Shown piece by piece: positions 1 to 13,330 of a stretch of DNA of 64,000 nt. The first letter of the stretch is position 1; each line of letters begins with the position of its first letter. The DNA comes from Pelargonium x hortorum (Eukaryota > Streptophyta > Magnoliopsida > Geraniales > Geraniaceae), in the NCBI GenBank assembly GCA_036897525.1, contig JAYMTJ010000007.1:62001-126000 (forward strand). The letters are read 5' to 3'. Position numbers and translations under genes: made by a program. The notes beneath the pieces were generated by a model, which was not told the DNA's origin, did no database searches, and saw only the letters and a program-made list of their open reading frames with translations.

Positions 1-1185
1 CATCATAAAACAAACCCTAGTTTACACGAATGCCCCGGTTATCCTTTTTAATTAAGGAATTTCGTAGCTTGTTATTAAAAATCTAGTACATAACTAGCCT
101 ATACCAAGCGGCTGAGGTTAAACTAGAAGCCCTATAGTTCCAGAGTCTCTATAAAGGAGTACTAGAATTCTGTATTATATATTATACATGTAATGCCCGG
201 GTTTTTATGACTCAGAAAATCTCCGTGTTTTCCTTATACTATTAACCACCCCTAAGTTTCGCTGCTTGTAACTTCGAAAATTTGGTATACACTTATGCTT
301 GCATATCCTACCGAGCGTCCCCCATTTGTATTCTTTTCTTGGCATATCTATATCCTATTCTGAAAAACAGATTATCAAGGAGTTCCTTGTATTTTTTCAT
401 TGTAAAGAGCTCTCATCGGTACAAGGTTGAGGAGCATAGCCCTCTTTTGAAAAGGTACTTATTTTGAGGCTTGCTCTTTAAGCGATTAAAGTTAAGGGGA
501 GATTTATTCCCTTATTGTGTTGAAGGGCACTGAGTTAGCTCTATTGTTTTCACATCTATAAAACTCTTATATGTACTTAATTATAAACATAGCTATCACT
601 TATCTTGACAGGATTTCATTCCTCTCTACTCAGCTAGCTTTTGGGTCTTAAGCAATAGGTTGTTTGTTAGAAAAGGATTCGGATTCAGAGAAACACACAT
701 ACGCCGTATTCAATTCAGTTCACTGTTACGGTTACCCTTTCCTCTTAGTCGAATAAGCTAAGCTACTACAAGAGCAGTTAAAGTAAATCCCTCTTGCCAA
801 CCCTATTTCTAGGATCCCCTTTTCAAATCAAATCTGGTAGACTTATTCTTCTAACGCAGTGTCTTTAGTTTACCTATTCGAAAATCCTAAATTCTAAAAC
901 AAGGAGTGGTTTGACTTTTAAATTGCAAAAGTTTTGTGTGCAAGTACCTTACTTAAAGTGAGTGCAATTAAACCGGTCTTTTTCCCTTGATATACTAACT
1001 TAACCCTATAATCCAGGGACACAGCTATAGCATGCCTCGGAAAGGGGACCTCGAGAAAATGTGATTTATTAAATTAAATAAGTAGGGTGTAGCATATGAG
1101 AATATATAATAAAGATCTACCTGCCCTTGAGATAGTAGTTGCCAGACCAAAAATGCTTTGATCTAATAGTATAAAAGAAGTCAAT

Positions 1186-1200
1186 ATAACATAACATAAC
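1186..1200 (+). repeat. (ATAAC)3 microsatellite
   Basis: Three exact tandem copies of ATAAC. Confidence 0.9.
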
Positions 1201-1922
1201 AATACAGTAAAGTAATAGGGCTCTTTTCTTAAAGTACATTTCAGTTCTATGGGTATACTAGCTGATAAAGAGTAAAAAAAAAAAGGAACAAAGAACTTTA
1301 CTTCACTTCAATTCTCTGAGGGCTTATAGCGGATTAAAAATGGCAATTACTACCCAATTCTAGAAACAGGAAGGGATCAAAAAGCTGTGCTGGTAAGGAG
1401 GTTACATGTTGAAGCCCTCCGTATGAGAGATCTAGTTATCAAGAGGAATATAACAAGGGGTCTCGTCATTTTCTAGTTGTATATAGTTGGGATTGCTATT
1501 GTTCCTTACGCTTTATCTTTATTGCCAAACAAATAAAAGAGCATTAGCTAAAAGATTAACAGGGTAAAAGAAAATAGGGAATATTTCTCTTATCTCGATA
1601 AACAAACAAAATGCTTTATAAATTTTTATTAACTGAAATAGAAGCAAGAGCTTGGAAATAACCTTAACTGAGTTGATTTACAATGTTGAAATTTTAGGAG
1701 AAATCCTAAATGACCAAAAGGATTTGCAAAGAATAGAGGCAATTCCTGCATCACAAGTAGACATTTACCTTACAAAGGGAAGGGAATAGGCGCAACTAAG
1801 ACTAATACTAACATCTAGAATCGGGGGATACTACTTTTTAGAAATAGGTACACGCAGAAGGAGTACGTTACAGTAATAGGAAGAACACCTGGAAAGATAT
1901 TCCAATAAGATTAATAAACTTT

Positions 1923-1940
1923 GCATACAAGGCATACAAG
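1923..1940 (+). repeat. 9-bp perfect tandem duplication
   Basis: GCATACAAG occurs twice in tandem, followed by one further G. Confidence 0.85.
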
Positions 1941-2685
1941 GACTCGATATAAGAGGGAAACTTGAATTTTGTACCTACTCTCCCTCCCTTTCATACATAT
2001 TTCGACCCGACCTACCTTCCAAATTTTCAATTTCTAAAATAGAGACTCTAAGCTGTCCCAAACTCTTGATATTAGTATTCGTATTCAACTCCCCTTTTCT
2101 AATTTCCTACTAAACTTCTTTTTAAGAGAAACTTTTTACTAGAATTATGAAGAATGATACTTTAGTTTTTGTAAGTGAGTGAAAGAGCTGCTAGATATTT
2201 TAAAACCCTGTCTGTAAGGAAGGTACGGCCCCCTTGTTAAGGGTGTATTGAAATTGAAATAGCTGATAGAAAGTCATTTTAGTGGAAAATAGTATTAATA
2301 AATTAGGATTAGTAGTTTCATACTATTCAAATACAACAGCCTCAGATAGGCCCATTGAATGGAATGCACAAATAACGAATTCCTCTTAACCTATTTTCTA
2401 TACTATGTTTTTTAAAAGTGTATTCTCGCACTTCCTTTTTCAATTTATGAAAGGGCACGCTCGGCTAACAAAGGGCCTATGCTTTGTACTATAACCCTAT
2501 ACCTTCTTTCTTAGAGTAGCTACAGAACAAGTAATTCAACTCTTCAGAGCACCCTGAAAAAACACAGATCCTGGACAAGGTTCCGTAGAAAAGCACATAG
2601 GAGAAATAAGAATACTTGACTTAAGAATGACTTTATTACAAGGGAGTCTTGACTAATTACCTCGCTTTAGAATGATAACTTATTT

Positions 2686-2703
2686 ATATTAAAAATATTA
2701 AAA
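2686..2703 (+). repeat. 9-bp perfect tandem duplication
   Basis: ATATTAAAA occurs twice in tandem. With so little sequence complexity, chance is possible. Confidence 0.75.
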
Positions 2704-4027
2704 ACTGAACCTTTCTCCTATATAGTTGTATAAGGATTCTTCTTAATGACGCTTTTTTTTGCTTTTCTGCCGAGCTAAAAAGATTCCAGAATTACTGAAA
2801 TAGAAGGGAAATCTCTCATTATACTTTTCCAAAAAAGTGAGGTCTCTATAGTATAGTACCGGGGAAGAACTCTTGCTATCTATTTAGAGTCATGTGAATT
2901 TACAATAGCGGGTCTCATTATAGAAAACGGAATACGAGGTAGAAATTAAAGAAGTATATTAGTACGGAGTTTGCTGGAGTATTAACAGGGTCTTAAGGCA
3001 TATATAAAATGAACTTAGACAAATCTTCGCTAACAAGATCCAAAATGTTTAACATGAGTATCGAAATCTAGATCTTTTTGTGTTGAACTTCTGAAAGCAG
3101 GAAGAGTCAAAAATGATTTCAACCTAGCCCTTGTGGCCAATTCTAGAGTAATGCTCAGGAAGGCCCCTTGTTGAATTATGAACGAACGAGTGTCTCTACT
3201 TATGTATGTAATTAAAAGAAGGAAAGTAGTCCCATTTTCATAAAGGTTTTGACTACAACTAAGTCGGGAATAATAGAACTGCTCAAATAGGGATCTTTTA
3301 CTTTCCGTATACCTATATTAAGGTACCCGCCCCGTTTCAGTAGAACTTTTTTGGTTTTTAATATAGAATATGCTTTTTAGTGAGTTTCCTTTATTTTGCT
3401 AAAGAACTCTTTTCCGGGAGATTTTTAAGTTGATTATAATGCAATTTTATGGAACATATCACTAAGGAACTAACTTTCCTTGGACTGTTCCAATAAAATA
3501 AGGTGTTTCGGAGTTTTTTTAATTCTATTAATGTAAATGAATATTAGGGAGCGGATGTAGTGATAAAAACACTCCTAAGCACTTTTACGCAAACTTCTGG
3601 TGGATCCTAACAGCGTTTATATAAGAAGAGGATAGGTCTCACTTTTTTTGAGTCCAAAGGAATATAAGTAAGGATTTTAGGAGCTGGCATTAATACTAGG
3701 CACTGCAAAAGAACTCGTATTAGGATCTCCAGCAACAAACTAAACTAATAAGAACAAGATTCTACTTAGGCTACAGGTCCGTTTAGTAAGTAATTTTGGA
3801 TACAAAGGTCAGAAAAATCCCTTACCCGAACTAGAAAAAAACCTTTTCAAATAAGGGTTAAGCTAAAGCTCCTAGCGTAATCCTCAAATTAACTTGAGTC
3901 TCTTTGCAGGGGTTCTATACAAGACAAGAGTAGTAGGGAACGCCTCTTAAAGAAATGAAATTGAGTGTCATCGTCAAGAGAAAGTGTACCAGAATTAACT
4001 TCTACAAGGGCAAGGATATGGGCCTTA

Positions 4028-4043
4028 TTAGTAAGTTAGTAAG
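4028..4043 (+). repeat. 8-bp perfect tandem duplication
   Basis: TTAGTAAG occurs twice in tandem. Confidence 0.75.
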
Positions 4044-4146
4044 TGGTTGAAGCTTTGATGTGATGTATTTAACTTTATATTTAGACTCTACAAGGACCCC
4101 GCGGAAGACCTAAGTAAAAGTTCGGTTATCTCCGCGAAAAACAATA

Positions 4147-4159
4147 AGGGCTCTGCCCT
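4147..4159. other. short G/C inverted repeat
   Basis: AGGGC and GCCCT flank the loop TCT. Confidence 0.5.
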
Positions 4160-4209
4160 GAATCAAATAAATACCCTTTATGAGTCTGGGGGGCTGTAAG
4201 CGCTCTCTA

Positions 4210-4231
4210 TAATATAGAAATAATATAGAAA
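4210..4231 (+). repeat. 11-bp perfect tandem duplication
   Basis: TAATATAGAAA occurs twice in tandem. Confidence 0.85.
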
Positions 4232-6204
4232 ATAAATAGCATGAATGCTACGAATTTTTGATTAAACAAATTAAGCACACTTAGGCATGTTTCCAACGCC
4301 CTGTGAGAAATTCTCGGCAAAATTTGGGTTATGTCAACAAGTAACTTTATTACAAAATAGGTTCAAAACTATTATTTATTCGAAAACTAAATCTTATACC
4401 TTCGCTTCTTAGTGTTAATCTAACAGGGGCTTTGGCCCGCGGATAGGTATGTATGAAAAAATGAACTAAAAAATGCAATCTAAAATACTTGAGATTCCCG
4501 AATTTGAAATCTATTTTAATTCGATGCTTATAGGGATGCTGTACGAAATAAAAGATTGTTGTAATACCTCCCTTAGTCATAGAACTCGTGGATACGGACC
4601 TAGAAAATTCTCCTGAGCGGAGTGCCGAACTCCGGAACTGTTATAATAAAGCACCAGGGACTCTCCTTACATATTTTAAAACCCTAATTCAATTTTAGAA
4701 GCAGTTGCCCTCTAGCAAGTTCCCCCGGAATATCATAGAAACAAGGTTTGAACAAAAATTTTTATCGCGTGGAAAAGCAATATTAGCACAATTATACTGG
4801 CCCATAATTCAATTCATATTAAAAGACTTTTTTTTTCTAGAGGCCCTTTCACGATGTAGTTTTAACTTTGCTCTTCAGTTACTCCTAAAGTAAAGGATAC
4901 TCGTTCGTTAGCTGGAGATACTCTTATAGAATTAAATGAAACAAAGCAAAAATAACGTAAATTAGAATTCCGGCTTTATTAAAGTAACAGAAAATCTAGA
5001 AATATCATTAACAAACTAGTGCAAAGCCCTTTTTATTCCTACGAAATGCCCTTAATTTAGTTTCTTTCTCTGAAATCCTGGGTTAAATGAGTTAAATGGA
5101 AAAGGAACATTAAAGGGGTACCTGATTTTACTGTAGATAACTGAGATTTTAGATAGAAATGCAAGATTCTATTTAATCTGTATTCATAATCCTTAGTCCT
5201 TTTGAAAGTAATTCAAGTGTTTCTATTCTAATGGTATTTCTTTATATCCGGGAGATTTTTTCTTTTTAGTTGAGTGTAGCTAAAGTTAAGGAGGTTGTCT
5301 ATTTGCTTTTAGTCTTCAGGGCTTTAGGATATACTTTAAGTTAAGGTATTCCTTATTTCTAATGCAATTCTTTATGAAAGCTCTCAAGATTTGTACAAAA
5401 GGGTAAGATACATACAAGGAACCGTGGTAAGTAATTAAGGAGCTCGCCTATATCCATCCTATAATTGGCTAGAGCTAAAAAGGAGCGCCTCTATGCCCCC
5501 AATTTTTTAAGTACGGGTACCGAAGTTGATTACTCTTAATCCTGCCCAAAAATTCTAAATGAAAATCCTTACTTCGTACGTTGCGTGAATTTTTAGGCAT
5601 GCATGTGTAGTGTCTTGCATCTGATTTGGTACATAAATTCTAATAATAGAAACCCTAGCAGCCTTTTTTTTTTTACAGGGACAGCTAAAACACTTCTTTA
5701 CAACAACTTTAATCAGTTCGTAACTTCTTTCCTTTTAAGAAGAGAATAATTTCTGCATTCCGCAAGAGATTCTCTCTCTGATCAGCTTATTTTGAAACAG
5801 TATGTGTAAGAGCCTTTTTCGTTCGGGTATAAGCTATATTAGTGCAAGAAAACTTGAAAAAATAGCAATAGAAAAGATCCTTTGGATCCCACACGGACGG
5901 GTAAGCTATAGCCTAATTGACGTAACATTAGAAAAGTCTAATCTAAAGTTTATAGTCTTTGCCGATAGGAACCCCTGGCTGCCAATACCGAATTTTGGGG
6001 CGCCTCACCTGTGAGTTTCTCTTTGTTGGTTTCATCTATATAAAAAGCTACTGCCCGAGAGATTCTATAATTACTATCTAACTAATATCTTACTCTAACC
6101 TTAATTCAATTCTAAGAAACTCGCTTAGCTAAAGCCTTCAAGTACTATCTTTGCTTCTTTGTTTTTATACATAGGTTTTTTCCATTGGAATTACTTTACC
6201 CTAC

Positions 6205-6224
6205 TTTAGAAAAGTTTAGAAAAG
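6205..6224 (+). repeat. 10-bp perfect tandem duplication
   Basis: TTTAGAAAAG occurs twice in tandem. Confidence 0.85.
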
Positions 6225-7116
6225 TCAGTCAAATCTCTACTAAACTTACTAAATAAAGTTAACCTTACCGAAACTCAAAAAAAGCTATCTCTTGAATTTC
6301 CTATAATATAACAACAGCAACCTAACACTCAATTAATTGCAAAAACCGAGGGGATACTTTGAAGGAAGTAGTACTGACATGCTGTAAACCCGCCTAAAAA
6401 CTCTATTGTTATTTCTCTAGTAAGTAAATTGGACTGGACCCACAGAGCTATAGGGGCCCCCTAGTCCCGTTTTTTGAATGAATAGGTTACTTTGTAAGCG
6501 GTGCCCGATCATAATAATGTAATAAAATAGTTAATAAAGTTCTGAGGCTAGGCCCCTTAAAAACTGTCAAAATTGTTTGATTTCTGGAATCAAGAGTAGC
6601 TTCGGCAGGAACTTTATACCCGCTAATGTTTTTTCCCGTATACAAGACTAGGCAAATAGAAGAAAATTCTCTGCATTAAGTAACTAACTTTTAACTCCGA
6701 AAATGCATCTCGATAGCTTGCCTTTTTTTACTTATCCCTTACTTTAATTTAGAATTCTTGATAACTAGCGAAAACTACAGCGAAACCCTTTACAAGATTC
6801 TACTTCCTTCTTTGTACTTTGTATCCGAAATTTCTGTAAAGGACAAAACCCTTACCAAGGACCCTGTACAACACTAAGAGCCCCTAAGCCTCGTACCAAG
6901 ATTTCTGTAAATCTCTAAGGCGAGAATATACATTACATTATTGGGAACATAAGATTTACTACGAAATATACATACTAGACCCTTATTTGCTAAAGAGTAA
7001 AGCTCAACTCTTAAGGAAGACGCTTTCTAGAGTAGAGGCAGCCAATTAAGAGTCTAAGTCAAGGTAGACATTAGATATAAAATTACCAGACCAGGGGCAG
7101 AATACTCGGATTAAGT

Positions 7117-7142
7117 GCGTGAAAATAGAGCGTGAAAATAGA
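7117..7142 (+). repeat. 13-bp perfect tandem duplication
   Basis: GCGTGAAAATAGA occurs twice head to tail without a mismatch. Confidence 0.9.
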
Positions 7143-9435
7143 AAGATTAAAGCACTTTTCTTGCTTATACATCCTGAAGAAACTTCTGTTCTTATATCTT
7201 ATAGGAGCTTGCTTAGATTTCCCAATATAGGATCAAAAAAGAATCTTAAAATTAAAAAAAAAATCCAGGCATAGGACTTGAACAAAGAATTAATTGTTCC
7301 GCTTTAGAGGCATTTCTAATTTGGAGTTTAGCTTTTTTAGGTTCTTCTTGTAGAATTCCTTGAGCGAGACTCCTTCCATATAGGGCTTTTAGCTCTAGTA
7401 TTTTGTCATAGTCTTTTGTTACACTAGTAATTTTCAGGTTATTTATTATACACTTTAGGAGATCCCGGACTTCCCTATTCATTAAACGAGAATGCAACTT
7501 TTCTTTCTAGGAACCTCTACCTGTATTCTATTAGAAACTTGGGTAAGTAGATAAGTAGGAAGCTCCCTAATTAGCTTTGTCAAGGGATTCCTCGCCGGGT
7601 CGGGTAGAGACAAAAAAAATCTTTATATTGCGTTTTAAACGAATTAATTTAGGCACAAGTATTGAATACCTAATACCCTATCATTCATAAGGGCAGCATC
7701 CACCTGACACGGAATTTTTTCTGGAACTTAATGATCAGTTATGCCTTATTTTATTAGATAGTAAATATTTACAATTACAAGAAGGGGGTGCCGGTTATAT
7801 ACTATATCCTATAAGATGAGCTCCTGAAAACTCTTTTTATAAGGTAAAGCGTTGTAGTACTCGGGGGTCCGTTAATCGTTCAGCAATTTTTAATCTATTC
7901 CTAGCTAAGCTAGAGACACCGAACTTTCTATAAAATCTATCTAAGGTTTTCATAAAAACTCGTCGACTTTATTAGTTATTTCGGCGTCAAAAAATGTATT
8001 CAAGTTGTTTTTTAGCCATTTTTAAGAGTTATTACCCCATAACTCTCCTATGACAAGGGGTGATAATAGTAACACTGCAGAGTAGAGCTAGGAATATAAG
8101 TAAAAAGGAGCCTCTTTTGGTTTTCATTATTCTTTAAAATAAAGAAATCCTGGTTGTCAATCGAAAATAATAAATCTCTCTTTACTTTAGTGGTATATTT
8201 AGTACTCTTGACTGACCGTATTCCAGTTAGTTTTAGCTTGAGTGAATGCCCCTCTTCTTTTTCCTTGTACTAGAAATATACACCTATACACTACTTTAAA
8301 TACTGAGTATGTAAACTTTGTCTTTCTTTCAGATTCAAGCTCTATTCCAGCGCTCCCGTGAACGTCAACCGAATCCAATTTGGAGCTGGCAAAAAAATAT
8401 CTTACTGTCTCAGAAATGACTTCCCTTTACAAGCCCCCGCTCCTTTCTTGCGAAGTTTTTAGCTTTATAAGAGTAACTCTGTGCAGGATTCCGTTTTTTT
8501 AGTATTTGCAGCGCTAGCCAGTTTAACACTTTGACTAGAGTTAAACGCGAGTTACCCTTAATCTAATTGCGGATTCCTCTTAATCGGGGCTCTTCCCGCG
8601 TCGATGCGGGAGTTTTGGTTTGGATAAGTCCTTGGATTAATTTCAAAATTCGTTTTCCTTTTTTTAACCTTATGATCCGAGAAAGAAGAGAGCTAACTTT
8701 CTTTTTCATAGGGTTCTACTAATTGAAACTGAAGTGTTTTTGCTTATGAGGAGTTTCTTGTAGTAGAAGTAGAAAACTTTTGAGGTTTGGGGATCTTTTT
8801 ATGGATACTATTCAAGGTTACTACAACAATGCTTTAGAAAAGTAGATACTAGGAGCCCCTTTTTTCTAGTCTAGACGAGGGTTCTTTGTCTGGTTTACTG
8901 GTGTAGAAGCCATAGATTAGAATATTATAAAAGTCCTTTTTATGCAATTGTGTATTTTTTTTTTGGATTCACTAGTGGGGGCGAGTCCTTTGAATTGATT
9001 TTAGTAGAAAACTTTGGGTTCACTTTTTTATGAATATCCCGAATAGGTAAAGATCTAAAATTAACCCTATAAATTTTGAGGTAACTTAGGCTTAGCACCA
9101 GCGGGTGTAATGTAAAACTAAAAGACTACTCTTTTTCTTTTCAATAAATAGGATGTTTTGAATTATGTAAAATTAATAACAGCAGTACTTATAAGAAAAA
9201 AGTAACTATACGGCAACCCCTGAGATGAGAATGCACTAACTAATAGTAATAAAAGAACTTTGAAGCTTGTGTAACCCTTTTTTCCAGTAAACCTCGTACC
9301 TGAACAAGGCGATAAAGCTCACGAAAAGACCTTGCAGTTGGTTTATGGAATAGGGAGCCCCACAAGTTATTACTACAAGATTTTTGACTCGATTCCGTTT
9401 TAAACGAATAGTGAAGACAAGTTACACAAAGGATA

Positions 9436-9459
9436 ATAAGATAAGATAAGATAAGATAA
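9436..9459 (+). repeat. (ATAAG)n microsatellite
   Basis: Four exact tandem copies of ATAAG followed by a partial ATAA. Confidence 0.95.
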
Positions 9460-9531
9460 TAAGTAAACTCAATTAAAGAACTGTAACTATTTAGGAAAGA
9501 TAAGGAGTTCTTGTCAATACAATTTCTAAAG

Positions 9532-9552
9532 AATAACATAAACAGATTCTCT
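9532..9552 (+). repeat. dispersed 21-base repeat, copy 1
   Basis: Recurs exactly at 24350-24370, same orientation; it contains ATAACATAAACAGATTC. One copy is in texture A, the other at the right edge of a B patch. Confidence 0.75.
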
Positions 9553-10599
9553 AACCGATTCTCTTGGTTTCTTACTTAGCAGTGCAAGCCTAACCACGGG
9601 ACTCAGTAAACCAATACTCAGCTACAAAGCCCCGGGTAAATAAAATGATTCCAATTAAATAAATCCTGAAATTAAAACCTTCTTTTATTGATCCCTCTTT
9701 TTAAAGAGTTTATTTTGTAAGGCCATGGTTTAGCAACATAATTAAGTAACAAAGATGTCGCTGAAGTTCCCCAGTTCTATACAAGTTGACTTTCTCCACG
9801 CCTTTTATTTATTATACATTAAAAACTACCAACATATAGAATGTGTATTAAAGTCAATAGGGTACACAGTAAAGAAGAGTTCCTAGAATAAGTAGAATTA
9901 TGAGTTTTATTTATGAATTTTTGTGTCTGACGTAACGCTGTACTAAAGCATTATTATCAACTTTCATGATATCAGGATATACAACTCTAAAAAGCTAAGG
10001 TAATTTATATGTCTGCGAGGCCCGAACTCCACTCCTTCATGTCAAAAAAAGAGTGTACTTTAGATCTTTGGGTCTGAAAAAAAGTGATCATATGCCCCTT
10101 CTTCGTGCGTTATAACGTGCTTTTCTTTTCAAATTCCCTACATTTTTCTAAATTTCGTGTGTTTTCTCTTAAGGCATCGTCTATTCAATGGATATTGTAT
10201 ATAAGAGATTGCTTAAAACGAGGGGGCAGTTTTGGACTTACCTCTTCCTTGAGACATCCATGGGCTTCTGTAATAAAAGTTGTACCGCCTTGAGTTTCGT
10301 TTAGTGCTTTTGCTAATTCTATGATAGGGTAAGGGTTTCGTGTTACTATTCCTCAGGTCCCCTCTTTTTGTCAATTTGTCCTTTACTACAAGCTCTATTA
10401 GAGGTTCCGTTCTATAAAACTTTGTTTCATTTGCCCCTTTCTCTTTTTGTTACCCATGACTAAGCTAGTGAGTCTAGACTTAAAGGGGGTCTGTCATAAT
10501 ATTCTTCTATATCTTATTTCTATTTCTTACCCTTTCTTTATACAGGTTTTCATTACTATGCTAGTAGGAATTTTGGTATAATGTTGGTTATACTCATTT

Positions 10600-10636
10600 G
10601 AATTCCTAATAAGCCCTAAAAGCTTTATTAGAATTC
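10600..10636. other. bulged stem-loop with EcoRI-like ends
   Basis: GAATTCCTAATAAGC and GCTTTATTAGAATTC are inverted copies apart from one bulged base on each side, with the loop CCTAAAA. The stem is about 14 bp and ends in GAATTC on both arms. Confidence 0.6.
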
Positions 10637-11330
10637 TAGTTGTAAAGGGTGCACTTTACGTAATCAATAAAAAAAAAAGGTTATGATCAGGGCTATCTCT
10701 GAGCAGGCTAAGGGACACTTATAGGCCTATGTACTTTAAATCCTAGTCTTAATGTCGGCTTTTCTTTTTCGACAAGTAGAAAGCCGCACCTCACTTTCTC
10801 TAGACTATATCTATTTCAGGTAATAAGGGATACGCTTCTAAAATAAGAGTTCATTTCTATTTTCTTAGTTTCTCCAAACTTTTAAGAGCCGTAAGAAAAT
10901 TGCATGAGAAAAAAGTCTATCTAAACCTTATAATATGTGTGGAGTCCTTTAAACTTTGAATTGTAAGAATTTGAGCTTGGTTCTCTATAGACTGCCTTGC
11001 AAAAGAATTTCGTTTTGTTACCAAAATTGATAAATATGGTAAATATAAAAAAAGAATCATAAATACCTAAAAAAAGCTCGGTAAGGTCTCTTTTTCTGGT
11101 ATTTCATTAAGATAGGTATGGAGCTTTTATTGTTTTTGAATTGACTTACCCCCTTTTAATTTATCCTGTAATAGTTGAGTTTAGTATAATAGCATTCGCC
11201 GAGCCATTCTTGAAAATTGACATAAGTAAGTTAGGGCTCTTTTGCTTGCCTTTGGTTTTTTTGTTTTAACCCTTACTTTAGTAAATTAAATTGATAAGTC
11301 TTCCTTGTTTATTTACAAGAACTTCCTTTT

Positions 11331-13330
11331 ATTTGACAGTTAGTAGTTGGAGTCGCTTTGCTTCGATGCTAACAGAATTAAGATTAACCAGAAATTCTAT
11401 AATATAAGTCCTTCATTCTAGCAATACAGGTACTTCTCCTCGGTTCAGTTCACCTTCTTTCATTAACTACTGAATACACCTACTTTACATTAGCACCTCA
11501 AGAAACCAGTTCTCAACTGGTCCACCTTAAGAAGCATCGACTGCCATTGACCTTGCTTGGGAAACTTCTACCTAAGCGAATACTTTCTTTAATATCTTGT
11601 ATATTTCTAAATTATTTACTACTATGAATTCAGAACCTTTAAGACTTTTAACCAGCCCTGCGGACATAAGCTTCATTCGGGTTGCTGTAACTTTATCTTC
11701 TAACTGACTCTCTAAAACAAACCATCTACTAATATAGCCTTAAAGAGATTGTATAGGAAATAAGAGTCAAAGTTTCTTATCATAAAAGTGATTCCAATCC
11801 CTTCTTTATGATTTTGAAGAATAGGAAACTCATATCATTAGCCTCACTAGACGGGACTTTAACCGACGGCATTCCATTAAAATAAATACTGATTTACTTG
11901 CTCAAACCTCAAAATAGAGTTATCTATTCTACCAAAAAGAAGTGACTATCTATAATATAGCTTTACCGAGAGGTTGACTGCCCCGTCAAGGAAGACGTTG
12001 GGACCTTACTTGTGAGATTTCCTATAAAGGTTAGTATAAACAATCACCTGAGAAATATAACAACCAGATAAGAAAGGGTACACTACTGAACTATGCGGAA
12101 GAAAGTGGATCTACAATCAATCAATGTATAGGAATAAACAGAAGAGTGACTCTCAGTGTGAGATAAAGACAATACCTTTCTAGTGATTAGAGAGTAGGAT
12201 TTGCTGCTAACTTCATGGACAAGAACTTTTAGACACCGATAAGAGAATAAGCAAATGCTTCTATTAATTCTTAGCTGTAACTAGAAAAGGAACCCCGTCC
12301 TGTATAGAACCCGCTGAAGTCTGTATATCCTATCCGAAAGGGAAAGCTCTTCTTCCTTGCAAACAAAGACTACCTTCCAACCAAGCTTCTAACAAAGCAA
12401 ATAGAATTTTCTTTAACTGCTTCATTTACCGGCAGGATAGACTGACAGACTTCCTTAATAGCTACTTCTCATTAGGACACTCCCATTTTAATTTAAAGGA
12501 TTTGAGAGACCTCTTATACAAACAAGAATTTGTAGTATTGACTTTCTTTGCCAATAGCTGCTGTTAACCTTGTTTCAAAGGACAGCATTCACCTTCGACA
12601 ATTGCAAACAACTGTCTCTGAGCCGGCTTACAATACAAGGTCAAGGTTCCTAGGATTAGAGGAATTAGTACAACAAGAAAGAGCACCAACTAACTTATCT
12701 TAGTTCTATTCCTTGCTATTGACCTTCAATTCCTTTAGCAGCACAGAAGGAGATCTTGACTTTGACTCGGTATTACTTCTAAGTAAAGTATAGAGAATTC
12801 AATTAACTTCCCAGTTAAGACTAAGAGAGTGCTTATCGGGATCATCCCCATGCTATTGGTGGGCTATAGTGTTACCAGGTTATCTATACTCTCTGCTTTA
12901 CCCTCAGCATGTTTTCCATTAGCAACCTATCTCATAGCAGCAGTTACATTCCGGTCAGCAGAAAGGATTAGAGATTACTTTCTAAACTCTCTCTTAGAAA
13001 GACATTAGGAAGACTCTCTATTAGTGGTGAATGTGCAAAGGTGGAAGAGAAGAACTTCACAGGCAAAGGAGCGCTTTCAGGAGTGGAATTAGAGTTCGGT
13101 TCAAATCAGTTGATGTTATTCCTTTACCAGCTATACCCATTTCGACTTCTCTCTCCTGAGATAAGCTCTAACTCAGCAACAACAAATAGAAGCTTGCCTA
13201 AATCCTTTAGAAGCACTAGCGCCATCAGATACTGCTAACAACTGTAGGACAGCCTTCTCACCTTCTATCGGGTCCGTATTAAGAGAGTCCTCTATTCTTT
13301 AGCTTCAATATTCTTAATTCTGTTAACTTA
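11331..13330. other. non-coding stretch, texture B
   Basis: G4 and C4 runs are rare here (about three seen in 2 kb), and sample lines are 42-43% G+C, higher than the flanks. It shares a 19-base exact word (11488-11506) and a 16-base word (12625-12640) with another B patch at 47591-48470. The longest frame is 65 codons (13041-13238, plus), with no motif I recognise. It could be decayed sequence from another source. I see no gene. Confidence 0.55.
11488..11506 (+). repeat. dispersed 19-base repeat, copy 1
   Basis: CATTAGCACCTCAAGAAAC recurs exactly at 48052-48070. Both copies lie in B patches. The same two patches also share a 16-base word (12625-12640 and 48005-48020), but in the opposite order. 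Confidence 0.7.

Larger units (their letters stand above)
1..11330. other. non-coding stretch, texture A
   Basis: I see no gene in this stretch; the longest open frame is 99 codons (9240-9539, minus) and has no recognisable motif. The DNA is AT-rich and punctuated every 50-150 bases by short G-run/C-run clusters, such as AGGGCTCTGCCCT at 4147-4159, which is a 5-bp stem with a 3-base loop. Small tandem duplications lie at 1186-1200, 1923-1940, 2686-2703, 4028-4043, 4210-4231, 6205-6224, 7117-7142 and 9436-9459. A bulged stem-loop sits at 10600-10636. I found no promoter, rRNA or convincing tRNA. Confidence 0.7.

Noticed and set aside
1403-1432. Wording GCCCTCCGTATGAGAG resembling group II intron domain V
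   Set aside because: The matching 3' strand (the CGTACGGTTC side) is missing, so no domain V helix can form.
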